From assembly GCF_907164915.1 (NCBI RefSeq), contig NW_025919140.1, positions 1,156,680 to 1,220,679 on the forward strand: DNA of 64,000 bases, given 5' to 3'. Both the position numbers and the translations under genes were made by a program. Of the stretch, positions 34,062 to 44,987 are shown one piece after another. The notes beneath the pieces were generated by a model. That model saw only the letters and a program-made list of their open reading frames with translations, did no database searches and was not told the origin of the DNA. The DNA is from Impatiens glandulifera (lineage: Eukaryota > Streptophyta > Magnoliopsida > Ericales > Balsaminaceae). The number at the start of each line of letters is the position of its first letter. Position 1 is the first letter of the stretch.

Positions 34062-35312
34062 TGTTAGGATCGGGATTGCCGATAGGGGACCGGGGTCCGG
34101 CTAAAGGAGACCTCTTTAAAACACACACACACAATGGTTGGCTCTAATTTAGTTAAACATTAAAACCGGTCTGAACACTACACAAGCTGTCACAAACTCT
34201 TGAACCGGTTCAAGTGCGAAAGTAGTTTGTTTCAACTTGAAGTAACACACACAGATCGGTTGGAAATGGAAGTGAAGAGAAGTAGATTAGAATGAGGGCA
34301 ACCGGTTCGATTGATTTGATGACTGAAAGTAAATAAAGAACACAAAACACATATTTTATGGAAGTTTAGAGATAAAGCTCCTACGTCACCCCTTCTTCTC
34401 AAACCGTGAGAAGGATATTCACTAAGGAATATTCTACAACACAATACAACACAATCAAGTCTTATTTATTACTCGATGTACACTTAAAATACTCACACAG
34501 TATTATAATACACATTTACAAATATGTAAATACATAGATTTCTTCAATTCGTTCTTATCACTCAATAACTTTTCAAATTTATCAGAGTTTATTCGCAGAA
34601 TTCATAGTTCACAACTTTTATGATGAGCGCAAGAATAAGATTGAAGAAAGGCAGGCTTTTCGCGCGAGATCTAGAGAGAACCAGAGCCATTTTCTTTTTC
34701 CTTTGTGCTTCCTTTTATAGTGGAAATATGACAATGATCATATTTCTCTCTCTTCAAGGTGATTGGTCAGAAGGAGTCGTGCCGGTCCGGATTAGGTGCC
34801 TTGCACGCTTTGTCTTTTGTACACATGGCAGTTGTGCATTTGGCAACCGCTTGCCCCTTAAAGATTGCTTGTAGACTTGTACAAAATCAAGTAATCATTT
34901 GCCTGCATTTTTGTCTTGTTTCAGAACATTCTTCTGCATATTTCCAAGAAATTATTTTATTTATCTCAACACGTTATCTTCCAACATATTCATATCTTTG
35001 AATCATCTGTCCATTAGAGATGTATGGTGGCTTTAAGATCTTCAAGATATCGAGCCAGCCGGAAAGTTTCGGTTTGCATTTCAGTCGGCTTTGATGTTTA
35101 GCCGATCTGGGTTTCTTAGAAGATCGATCAGTTAAGGAATTCCGGTTTAAACTCTTTCAGGGGAATCAGTTTGAACGGTCTGGTTGAAGATAGTACTTAA
35201 CAATGGTTTGACCGGTCTAGTTGAAGATATGCACCTGCACATAAAATTGAATTTGGTTAAGTTCTTTTAGATGGTTAATTACTTGTTAATTAACTATCTA
35301 GTTTTTCTAACA
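34062..35312 (-). repeat. 5' LTR of element X (1251 bp)
   Basis: Same ends as the partner LTR. TATAAAAGG at 34711-34719 and the conserved stem-loop motif at 34379-34414. Confidence 0.85.
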
Positions 35313-35317
35313 CATGT
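35313..35317. repeat. Right target duplication of element X (CATGT)
   Basis: CATGT; B's integrase reading resumes directly after it. Confidence 0.9.
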
Positions 35318-37530
35318 CATACTCAAAATTGGTCAATGATTAATAAGAGATTTAATAAGACTACTTATGAAATCTACCATAGCAAAGCTACTAATGTTTT
35401 ATATTTTAGAATTTTTGGCTGTAAGTGTTACATTCATAATAATGACAATAATTATTTGACCGATTTTGATGCCAAATCCGATATTGGTATTATGTTAGGA
35501 TATTCTTCAGTCAGTAAAGCCTATAGAGTGCTTAATAACTGAACTCTAACTGTTGAAGAATCATCCCATGTTGTGTTTGATGAGTCTGTCGAAAGTAACA
35601 CTAGTATATCCATTGATTTTTCTTAAAGAATGGAGGCTGTTACTCTCCAATCTAATAGTGAAGATGAAGTCCAAGTCAACCGAAACATTTCTTATGACCA
35701 AACGACCGAGAATGTTGAAGCTCATCAAGACCAGACTAAATCTCAGCAAGCGGCTGAAAGTCTAGATAATGCTGAGCCAACCGGTCAGTCATATTTTGAT
35801 CAACCAACCGGTCGTTCAGATCCTTCAGAGCCAACTGGTCGGTCAGAAAATGTTTTGGGACCAAACTTCAAATGGAACAGAAATCATCCTCATGAGCTTA
35901 TTATAAGTAACCCCTTTACTCTTCTTAGGACCAGACATCAATTGATAGATGAGTATGCGAACTCTGCTTTCATCTCACAGATTGAACCTAAGAAGTTTGG
36001 CGAAGCACTACTTGATCCATATTGGATCCTTGCAATGCAAGAGGAGATAAACTACTTCGAAAGAAACAAAGTAAGAAATTTGGTTCCAAGACCAGCTAAT
36101 CAATCTATCATTGGAACCAGATGGGTCTTTCACAACAAACTTAATGGAGATGGTTTTCTTACGAGAAACAAGGCTAGATAAGTGGCCCAAGGATACATAC
36201 AGAAAGAAGGCATGGACTTTGAGGAGTCTTTCACTCTTGTTGCCAGACTTGAGGCCATTTGAATATTTATGGAATTTACTGCGTTTAAAAACTTCAAAGT
36301 TTTCAAATGGACGTTAAGAGTGCGTTTCTTAACGGTATAATTAATGAGGAGGTCTATGTTGAGCAACCTCCTGGTTTTAAAAACCCTACCTTGATGAATC
36401 ATGTTTTTAGACTATATAAGGCATTGTATGGTCTTAAACAGGCTCCTAAAGCCTGGTATGACACACTTACCAAATTCTTATTTGATCATGATTTCACCAT
36501 ATGTACTGTTGATAAGACATTATTTAAATTTGTCAAAGTTTCTCACATCTTACTTGTTCAAATATCCGTTGATAACATTATTTTTGGGTCAACTACCCCA
36601 AGTTATGTGAGAAGTTTTCCAAGATGATGATAAATAAATTTGAAATGAGCATGATGGGAGATATAAGTTTCTTCTTGGACCTTCAAGTTGTTCCTCAACT
36701 TGAAGGAGACACTTTCATCAATCAAGCAAAGTACACCAAGGAGTTGCTGAAGAAGTTTTGAATGGAGAGTTGCTCAGCTACATCAACTCCCATGAGTTCA
36801 TCAACCAGGCTTGATAAGGATGAAGAGGGGTAGTCCGTTGACATAACTGCCTACCGGAGATTCATTGGATCTTTGCTCTACCTCACAGCCAGCCGATCGG
36901 ACATTTTGTTTGTAGTTGGAGTTTGCGGAAGATTTCAGGCAATTTCTAAATAATCTCATTATGTTGCTGCAAAACGAATTTTGAAGTATTTAAAGGGGAC
37001 TCAAATGTGGGACTGTGGTATCCTAAGAATTCTAGTTTCAATTTAACTAGCTATTCTAATGCAGACTATGTAGGTTGAAAAATAGATTATAAGAATACCA
37101 GTGGAACCTACTAGTTCCTTGATGATCGTATTGTCTCCTGGTATAACAAGAAGTAGACTTTCATAACAACCTCTACAACTAAAGTAGAGTGTTATGCCGT
37201 GGGCAGTTGTTGTGCTCAGTTATTGTGGGTTCAACAACAATTGAGAGACTTTGGGATCCAGGCTGAGGAGTCTGTAATCTTATGTGACAACACCAGCACC
37301 ATAGCCATAACATACTGTCCGGTGTTGCACTCGAGGACCAAGAACATAGACAGACATCAGACACCACTTCATCCGAGATTATGTGGCGTAGAAGTATATC
37401 TGGCTGGAATACGTAACAACCGAGCAACAAGTGGCTGATATCTTCACCAAGCCATTCCCCGAGACTATGTTTTCCCACTTTAGAGATATTTTTGATCTTA
37501 TAGACCTTAACTAATCTTTCTAAAAACACG

Positions 37531-38314
37531 GCATGTAGAAATTTAAGGAGAACTACCTTCTTTTAAAAACCAATTTTACTACATCAATTCTTTATACAAA
37601 TCCCACACATGAATGTAGGGAGAAGTTTTCTCTATAAAAACCGATTTTATTGCATAATTTTATAAAATATTTCTTGCATAAGTTTAGAGGGAAATGATTT
37701 AGTAAATCAATCAAATAGATATAACCGAACGATTTTCTCATTTTGAACCGACTAGATCATTCGACCGAAACTACTATAGATAGTACCGAAACTACTTAAG
37801 CAACTTGGAATTTAAGCCGATCAATTATTTACATTTTGAACAAAATACCGCTCAGTCAGTTTTCGCTATAAGCAAAAGCGGTATTTTCTCAAACAAATAA
37901 CTGATTCTTTAAATACAGGATATGCGGACAACACATCCTTTTCGGTTATTTACATGAAGATTTCGATAGTTTCATCTTTTATATCAAAATGGGACAACTG
38001 TCTTAGTTTCTCATTATCTGTCAATGTACTTTTCTCTCAAAAATTGAATAGTCATATTTCGAATAATTTGAAGACACGTGTCTCTCAACGTTAAAAATAT
38101 GACTAATATATTTAATAGTTCTTTTTCTTCCGTTTCCCTCTTTCTGATAGACATTATGATAGTTCTTAAATGAGGTCTTCTCTATTAAATGATGACTTTA
38201 TTGGGAACACACTTTTCGGAATTTTCATCTTCTCTCGATCTAGAATTCTCCTTAAGACTCTGAACTGCCCACAATCAAAAGTCATCTTCTTCATTCGTGT
38301 TTTGAAATCAAGAA
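37531..38314 (+). other. Spacer between pol and accessory ORFs in element B
   Basis: AT-rich, no supported ORF. A phrase around AGGGAGAAGTTTTCTCTATAAA is near 37616-37640. Element C has a comparable spacer after pol. Confidence 0.45.
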
Positions 38315-39010
38315 ATGGCCTCCTTTACTCTAAACACTTTAATAATAGATTTCGAATTAGTCTCTTCTTCGATGATTGAACAAATAGTCACAATGTTCGA
38401 ATCCCTCAAATCTTCAGGCCTAAAGAGATTCCTCGGGGGAGCCCTTATCATTTACGAATAAGATGATCATGAGTTCTTTGAGTCTGCAAAGATAATAGGC
38501 GATATGATTATCCTGTCAACAATAAAAGGAGAAGAAGTTTCCTTCTCTGAACAAACCTTTGCTCTATTCTTTGAACTTCCATCGGAGGGGCTATCAGAAT
38601 TTCATACCTCTCCAAACGATATTCTACCTGAAATGAAGTTATTCTTCTCATATACTTCAATTCCTCTCGAAACTCATGGAAATAGGTCTTCCCTAAAACC
38701 TGAGTTCTCTATTCTCAAAGACATCTTCTAAATCTCTCTTGGCTAAAGAAGCCACTAATGTCTACTCCAAAAATATTTTGAGATAATGGTGACCATAACT
38801 TGGTGAAGATGATCTCCTATCCAAGGAAGCCAATTGGGTATGTTGTTCAACTCAGCATGCTTTTCTCCTATCTCCGAGCTAATGTTGGACTCAAGGTCCG
38901 CATTAAGTCTTCCCATGTTCTGGACGATGACAAAGTCTATGACTATATTCATAGAGTAGAAAAAGGAAAGATCAAGAAAAGAAGGCTTCTAGGGTCCCAA
39001 AGGCATTAGA
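38315..39010 (+). pseudogene. Element B accessory ORF 1 (counterpart of C's second accessory ORF)
   Basis: ATG at 38315. The N-terminal half holds the family signature: SSGLKRFLGG, then HEFFESAKIIGD, then FALFFELPSEGLSEF. The same sequence pattern occurs in C's ORF at 50149, where the last part reads FAYFFELSTEGFSDF. Stops occur near 38459 and after 38728, and a frameshift near 38750 continues the protein to about 39007 (YVVQLSMLFSYLRANVGL). I know of no function for this family. It may be a particle-associated or accessory retrotransposon protein, or a captured host gene. Confidence 0.6.
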
Positions 39011-40597
39011 ATCTTAATCTTTCTGATGATATCGAATGAGAGGAGAATATTAAACGTCTTTAATTTATGTATTCTTTACTTATGAACCTTTTGAATTAAT
39101 CTTTGTTGACTTATGTACTATTAAGCGATTTCATTTTATCAAATAAATTATCGCTGATATTCATTATTATGATACATTAAAATAATTGTTACAGGATTAT
39201 TATGATTAATGTAGTAAATAATAAAAGGTTTCCTTGGGAATATTTTTTTTAAAATGGTGCCATATTCTTTTCAATCACGACGTCTGGGAAACACGCTCCA
39301 CTAAAATGACGATTTGCCTTCCTTTAATTTAATGCGGTTTGAAACACGTTTGTTCAATCCCGTAAAAACAGATTGCATGCCAAAAATCTTGCTTCACGTT
39401 ATTCATAAGATTTTCCTAAAACTCTAAATATTCATTCTCTTTGCCTTCTCTCTAGAAAAGCCTCTTCATTTTCTTCAGTTCTTCTAGACTCTTACTATGG
39501 ATAAAGAAACTGCGTTTTCTAAAAATGTGATGTAGGTGAATTTCGAATCCATCTACAAATCGCGGATATCAGAGATGGTGGCGGTTTTCCGATCCATTGA
39601 GGCTTCCAGCCTTCGGAAGTTCTTAGGAGGTCAATTTATCAGTTAGGACGAGGAAGTGCAGGCTTTCTTTTACTCGGCGAAGATCATCAAAGATTCTATT
39701 TCTGGGAAGGTGAATGGAATGAAGTTTATTCTTTCAGAAGCCGCTTTTGCTGAGATTCTGAAGCTTTCGATGGAGGGTCTGAATTTTTTTAAGTAGATTC
39801 CGACGGATATTCTTTTCGAAATGCAAACTTTCTTCTCCGATCTTGATGTTCCTGTTAGTTGTAGCGGGAAGAGGAGGGATCTGAAGTGCGAGTATCGCAT
39901 CCCATGTGACATTGCTTCCAAAGAGCTACAAGTAAGGGGAGGAGCCTTTGACTCAATCACCTAATCCAAGTTCGAAATGATGGCCGTAATAATAAGGGGT
40001 GAAGACATAAATTAGGGATCTGTATTATTCAACGTTCTATGTGAAATGGTGTCTCCACACACCAAAAGGAGTTTGGGCTTTTCAGTTCAGATTGGCTTGA
40101 TCCTGAAGCATTTGAAGGTGCCCACCGGTCTATGTACTCATTTAAATCCCAATAAGGTCGTGTCCTTTTTCTCTATCATAAGATATATCACCCGAACAAA
40201 GAAGGGCAAAGAGTCTAATCTGAGTCCTCCGGACAACAGTCAAGCGGTGGTAAAACGACTGGTGGAAAATCGGTAGGAGGTTCTAAACGCATCAATACTT
40301 CTAGCTGTGTGACGTCTGCAAAGAGATTCAAATCTTCTGGAGTCGAGTATGCTGCGAGCTCCAAAAGCATCACCAAATTTAGACTTGGAAAAGCTGACGA
40401 AATCAACTCATCCCAAAAGAAGACTTGGTTTGAGGTAAATATTCCTACTCCTCCGCTCTTTGCTGCCCCGTCTTTGCCGCTAGAAGGTGTTTTAGTAGGA
40501 CTAGTCCAAGAGCAGGCTGCATTAAGCCTGCGGTTCTAGAGGTCCAAACGGTAGTTGATGATGTTCAAACTGATATGTTCGAGAATATTATTACTGA

Positions 40598-40692
40598 TCG
40601 GTCGGACGCTCCTCAAACCGATCGGTCGAATGCTCTTCAAACTGACCGGTCAGATGTTCTTCAAACTGATCGGTCAGAGAATGTTGTAGTCG
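40598..40692 (+). repeat. 30-bp coding repeat (TDRSDxLQ) in B accessory ORF 2
   Basis: Three to four copies of a unit like CAAACTGACCGGTCAGATGTTCTT encode ten-residue repeats containing TDRSDVLQ, TDRSNALQ and TDRSDAPQ. Confidence 0.7.
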
Positions 40693-41807
40693 ACCAAACT
40701 GATGATGTTCCTGTTATCCAGCAGGAGGTTCTACCTATGGTTGAGGGATCCTCAAAATATAAAGTTACTGATAAGATGGTCGCGGTAGCCATTGATCAAG
40801 GGTCTGTCCCTATCCCCTTCACTCAACAAGAGGTGTTTCCCTCTTCGACTACTTTCAATGTGGAAGTGGAAGATGTCACAAACTTTGTGGATCTTACAGT
40901 CGCCTCCTCAAAGAATTTTTCCTCTTTTGCCCAAATGAGACGATCAAGAGGGATCGAGTTCAAAGAACCTGTAGAGGAACCGAAATCTGTCGAAGTAGCA
41001 GGGGTCGAGAAAGGTATTACTAAATAAACTCATGCTTCCCCTTTTGATGTCGCTCCTAAAGCTCAAACCTCTATTGAGCTAATAGTTGAAGAGATTGAAG
41101 CTAGTGCCAAAGTCAAAATCGATTTATATAATATGCAGGTCATCGTAAGACTCTGCACAAGCTTTAGTGAAGTGCTTCAAACCATTGCAGAAGAAGAGAA
41201 ATGGAGTGGACTGCTGAGATTGGAAAAAATAATCTTTTCCTTAACTAAAACTAAAGATGTTTCTGAAGCCCTCAAGAGAAGAGAGTTTATGGAAGCATAT
41301 GCGAGAGGTCGTGTACTCTTTCTAATGTATAAAAGCTGTAGAAGGAACTTTAATCCATTTGTTGACACTATGAAAACGGATGCGGAAGTGGTTAATCATC
41401 TTAGAGGGGTGATGGAGGAGTATTGTTCAACCTCTCTGAAATTCGTGTATGGCACAGAACCATCCAGTTCAGATGAATCTTGGATTCCTTCTCCTAGACT
41501 TCTTATTATGATGAGGATGAGCCTATGGACTTCTTTGAAGATATGCTTCCCCCTAAGGGAAAGGATCATTTTATCTACAAATCTGAGCAAATCTTCGAGG
41601 GTTGTGAGAAAACATCGAAGAAGTATCAAATTGAGCAGGAGAGGTATTATGTAGAAGAACGACGTTATGAAATGTTCCATATTTATGATCAGAGGGGGCC
41701 ATGCATTAGAGAGAAACACCCTGTTCCTAAGGCGGACATGAAGCGTGTTCGGGAAGTTATGTGGGAAGTAGAGTTTTTCTCTGGTGAAAAAGTTTCAACA
41801 TTCATTA

Positions 41808-41812
41808 CCCTC
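41808..41812. repeat. Left target duplication of element C (CCCTC)
   Basis: CCCTC, identical to 55886-55890. Confidence 0.9.
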
Positions 41813-43079
41813 TGATAGAAAAATTAAGTAAGTTAATTTTCAAATCGGCCATACATTACAATTTTTTGAATATTTATTCTAAATAATCAAAAAGGGAGAA
41901 ATTGATAGAAAAATTAAGTTAATTTTCACCGGCCAGAAAACTAAACTACTATAAACTCTTATGTGCAGGAACAAACCAAGTCGTATAAACCGGCTGGAGA
42001 ATACATCAAAGCAATCCGGCTCCAGATGATCAAATCATGATCAAGAGGAACCGGCCTCAACATTCCCAACAGACCGGCTAGCAAAGAAAAGTTCTCATCC
42101 CAGCCGGATCACACTATGAAAAAGTCAACCGGAAACTAAGAATTACAAAGATGACATAATATGACGAAATAGACGTGTCTTGGGAAAATATAAGAAGATA
42201 AGATCCGGATCAGAAGCATGCGATAAAAACAATGATGATTTGTTGATCCGAAGATCCGACTCAGACAGCTGGAAGGTGCATGTCTGACACGTGTCCAAAA
42301 CTGCAAGCCGATTAAGTCATCCATACCTGAGAGGTATATGCATGCTTGCCAAGTGTCAGGAAGTTGAAACGTGCACGCAACATCTCTAAACCGGTGTGGC
42401 CTCAAACTGACCAATCCCATGGTGAGAGAAGAAAATGACCGTTGGGATCCTCTTCAATATAAAAGGAAGACGAAGCGACCTCATTTATTATGGTTCTGAA
42501 ATATCTTAAGAGAGAGAAAGAAATCTTACGCGCGATCCAAACCTATTGTTTCATTTACCAAAAGCTTTATTGTGTTGTATTATTGTATTACATCAAGAGT
42601 GAGTTGGTGTAACCGGCGAGTAGTGAGTTAGACTCGACCGGCATTGTAAGTGTTGTAATTTTGAAAGTTAGTGGAGATCCTTCTCATAACCTGAGAAGAA
42701 GGGGTGACGTAGGAGGGTTTGCTCCGCACATCCATAAAAAATCTTGTCTCGTGTCTTTTACTCATTTCCTGCTTATTTACACTAAAACTGAACTACACTA
42801 ACCGAAACATAACTCTACTCCTATAATCAAAACCGGTTTATACATATCCCTTAAACCGACTCCTCATAAAACTCATACAAGTCGTGTGTGTTGCTTCAGA
42901 CTGAAACAGACATTTCCTCCCTTGAACCCGGTTCAAGAGTCTGTGACAGTTTGCGTAGTGCTGAGAACGGTTGTAGTCTTTAACCGGACTATCACCAAAT
43001 TGTGTGTTGTGTTGTAAGCGGTCAACCCTTCCCAAAACCGGAACACCCCGGTCCTCCAAGGGCGACCTCGTTCCTAACA
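41813..43079 (+). repeat. 5' LTR of element C (1267 bp)
   Basis: Starts TGATAGAAAAATTAAG and ends CCTAACA. The first 90 bp (41813-41902) are an extra unit ending in a polypurine tract, after which the LTR start is repeated at 41903. Contains GACACGTGTC at 42286-42295, TATAAAAGG at 42458-42466 and the stem-loop/GGGGTGACGTAGGAG motif at 42679-42715. Confidence 0.88.
42458..42466 (+). promoter_or_regulatory. TATA box of element C 5' LTR
   Basis: TATAAAAGG, followed about 20 bp later by the GACC/TCATTTATTA sequence where transcription may begin. The same motif is in the 3' LTR near 55264. Confidence 0.7.
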
Positions 43080-43081
43080 AG

Positions 43082-43092
43082 TGGTATCAGAG
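43082..43092 (+). promoter_or_regulatory. Primer binding site of element C
   Basis: TGGTATCAGAG, two bases after the LTR; complementary to initiator tRNA-Met 3' end. Confidence 0.9.
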
Positions 43093-43124
43093 CAAGGTTC
43101 TTAGCACTCAAGCAACCAAAGAAG

Positions 43125-44987
43125 ATGGGAAGCATGACCCACAACGAAAAGCCACCAATGCTACACAATGAAGCGTTTAGCAGCTGGAAGAAACAGATGT
43201 ATCTACATCTGATTACGCTGGATGATGAAATCAGCAGAGTTCTGAAGGAAGGGCCAATCAAGATCAACAAGGAGATAGACGCATGGACAACTGAGGATCG
43301 AAGAAGGAGTAACCTAGACAACCATAAATGAGACACATCTACAAAGCCATAGACGATAACACACTAAATAAGATATCGGATTGTGATAGTACAAAGGAAG
43401 CATGGTAGACGATCATTCAGATCCATGAAGGAAACGAAAGAACAAAAGAGAATAAAATCTTGGTGGCCACTCAAAATATGAGAACATCAGGATGAAACCA
43501 GGGGAAAACATGAAAGAATTCAGCAACCGGTTCACCAGCGTCGTCAACGAGCTACAAACACTCGGAAAAAGATACGACTACCGGGAAGTAATTATTAAGG
43601 CTTTAAGATCACTGCCAAGCACATGGGATATCAAAACCATGGTGATGAGGGAGTCAAGCAATCTCGGGCAGATGAAACTGCATGATATGTTTGAAGATCT
43701 GAAAGCTTATGAGTTCGAGATTAAGTCTCGGATCGAAGACGAAGCATCCACGTCAACCGCAACCAGAGCTCTGGTTACATCGGTGGAACCGGCGGTCCAA
43801 GTATCAACCGCCCCGGCTTCAGTCAAAAACGCTGAGTAGATCAGTGAAGATGTGATGGCGATGCTAGCTCAGAAATTTGGGAGATTCATGAAGAAGAACC
43901 AATCGCCATCTAACAACAACTTTAACTATAATTACGTTGATAAATCAAATAAAAGATGTTATAACTGTGATGGTTTTGGACATTTCAGGTCAGAATGTAG
44001 AAAACCAAGAAGAGACGATCGAAAACCGGAAAGAAACTATCAAGGTAACAACTACCAAGGCAACCGATATCAGGGTAACAACTACCAAGGAATGATTACC
44101 GGAGACATGACAACCAACAGAACGATTACCGGAGAAATGATAACCAGCAAGCCGATGAAGGGAAGGAAATACAAAAGGCACTCATTGCATCCGACGGTGG
44201 AAGTGAATGGGCTTATTCCGACAACGAAAATGATGAGGAGAAAGTAACATGCTTCATGGCAAACGACGAAGAGGTATTTGATTTCTCCTCTGATGAGTTT
44301 ACTAAGGAAGATCTGATTTCTGCACTCAACGAAATGGTCGCTGAGTTCAAAAACATATCTACCTATATACTGACTCCGGTAGAACATAAAACCGTAGAGT
44401 CAAGTGGTATTGATGATGAGCCATGCGAAACCACAGTGTATGAACCGGCTAAACTATCCTTAGAGAATGAGGAGACAGTTCAACCGGTAACTGAAGTAAA
44501 TGAACGAACACTGTATATTACGTCTTCTTGGGAAAGATCTCGTAAAGTCGTATATCAGATGTGCAATTATAAAAGACATCCTAAGTGTAAATTTGGTGTT
44601 GGATACAAACAAAACAAATCAAACAAACCAAATCAACCTAACGGGATGAAACTCACAAAAGACAATCTTCCCTTCGTAAGATTTGTCAAGAGTACTTTAA
44701 CCAACAATGAGGCAGAAACCTTCATAAAACCAGAACTAAAATATGTAAACCCAACTGAATAATAAAAATGGCTTCATCCTGAGAGAAGGAAAGCCAACCA
44801 GACAGAAGATAAACGAAACAAAACAAGTATATCTCAACCTCAAAAACACTCATCACATCGATATAAGGCATTCTTGAGCAAGAATCAAGAAGTTAAGCCA
44901 AATACCATAAGAATAGATACCGGGAAAGTAATCTGACTTATTCAAGTCTGGATCCCAAAGGGACTAATCAACCATGGACCCAACTGA
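43125..44987 (+). pseudogene. Element C gag
   Basis: ATG at 43125 (MGSMTHNEKPPML), 45 nt after the LTR. The UBN2-like core runs from about 43150 to 43740, broken by a TGA at 43329, a TAG near 43407 and an indel near 43480. An intact CCHC zinc knuckle lies at about 43957-44000 (CYNCDGFGHFRSEC). A frameshift near 44090 leads to the acidic late-gag region (44256-44762). The frame ends at TGA 44985-44987 in GPN-stop, overlapping pol. It packages RNA in the cytoplasmic particle in functional relatives. Confidence 0.85.

Larger units (their letters stand above)
32400..35312 (-). mobile_element. Copia-type element X: two LTRs with a 419-bp interior, no genes
   Basis: LTRs at 32400-33642 and 34062-35312 (minus orientation, TGTTAG...CCTAACA) flank 419 bp. 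The interior starts with a damaged primer site (AGTGATCAAC instead of AGTGGTATCAG) and ends with a polypurine tract (AAAAAGGTAGAAAT) beside the 3' LTR. No gag or pol remains. It sits in B's integrase gene with a CATGT target duplication. It must have moved using proteins made by a related element, or have been deleted after insertion. Confidence 0.9.
31410..37515 (+). pseudogene. Element B pol: protease, integrase, RT, RNase H (split by X)
   Basis: Protease (YLDSGFSRHM) is near 31420-31450. Integrase runs from about 31790 to 32399, is cut by element X, and resumes at 35318. The RT opens at about 35940 ([12 protein letters not shown]); KSAFLNG is at about 36310. The catalytic box reads SVDN (about 36564-36575) instead of YVDD, so RT would be dead. 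RNase H lies at about 37030-37440 and keeps the Asp-Asn-Thr motif (CDNTS). Frameshifts near 36300, 36600 and 37380 and many stops occur. This is the copia order. Confidence 0.85.
39497..41812 (+). pseudogene. Element B accessory ORF 2, part before element C
   Basis: ATG at 39497. Family signature SSLRKFLGGQFIS, EVQAFFYSAKII and FAEILKLSMEGLNFF lies at 39600-39790. The later block MMAVIIRGEDIN..GSVLF..LCEMV at about 39975-40050 corresponds to MLMAIVRGDKIDWGSVLF in C's third ORF. A Ser/Asp-rich linker (40560-41030) contains a TDRSD repeat. A charged, helix-rich part follows up to 41812. The frame is then cut by element C and resumes at 55891. At least four stops are present. Confidence 0.65.

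Noticed and set aside
34062..35312. Independent solo LTR next to another at 32400
   Set aside because: A shared CATGT duplication outside both, same orientation and a polypurine tract between them show one element (X).
42136..42420. 94-residue minus-strand ORF repeated almost unchanged at 54941-55225
   Set aside because: It recurs because both positions are the LTRs of element C; no domain, antisense to the element.
43082..43092. tRNA gene fragments at the TGGTATCAGAG sites
   Set aside because: They are short primer binding sites next to LTRs, with no cloverleaf sequence around them.
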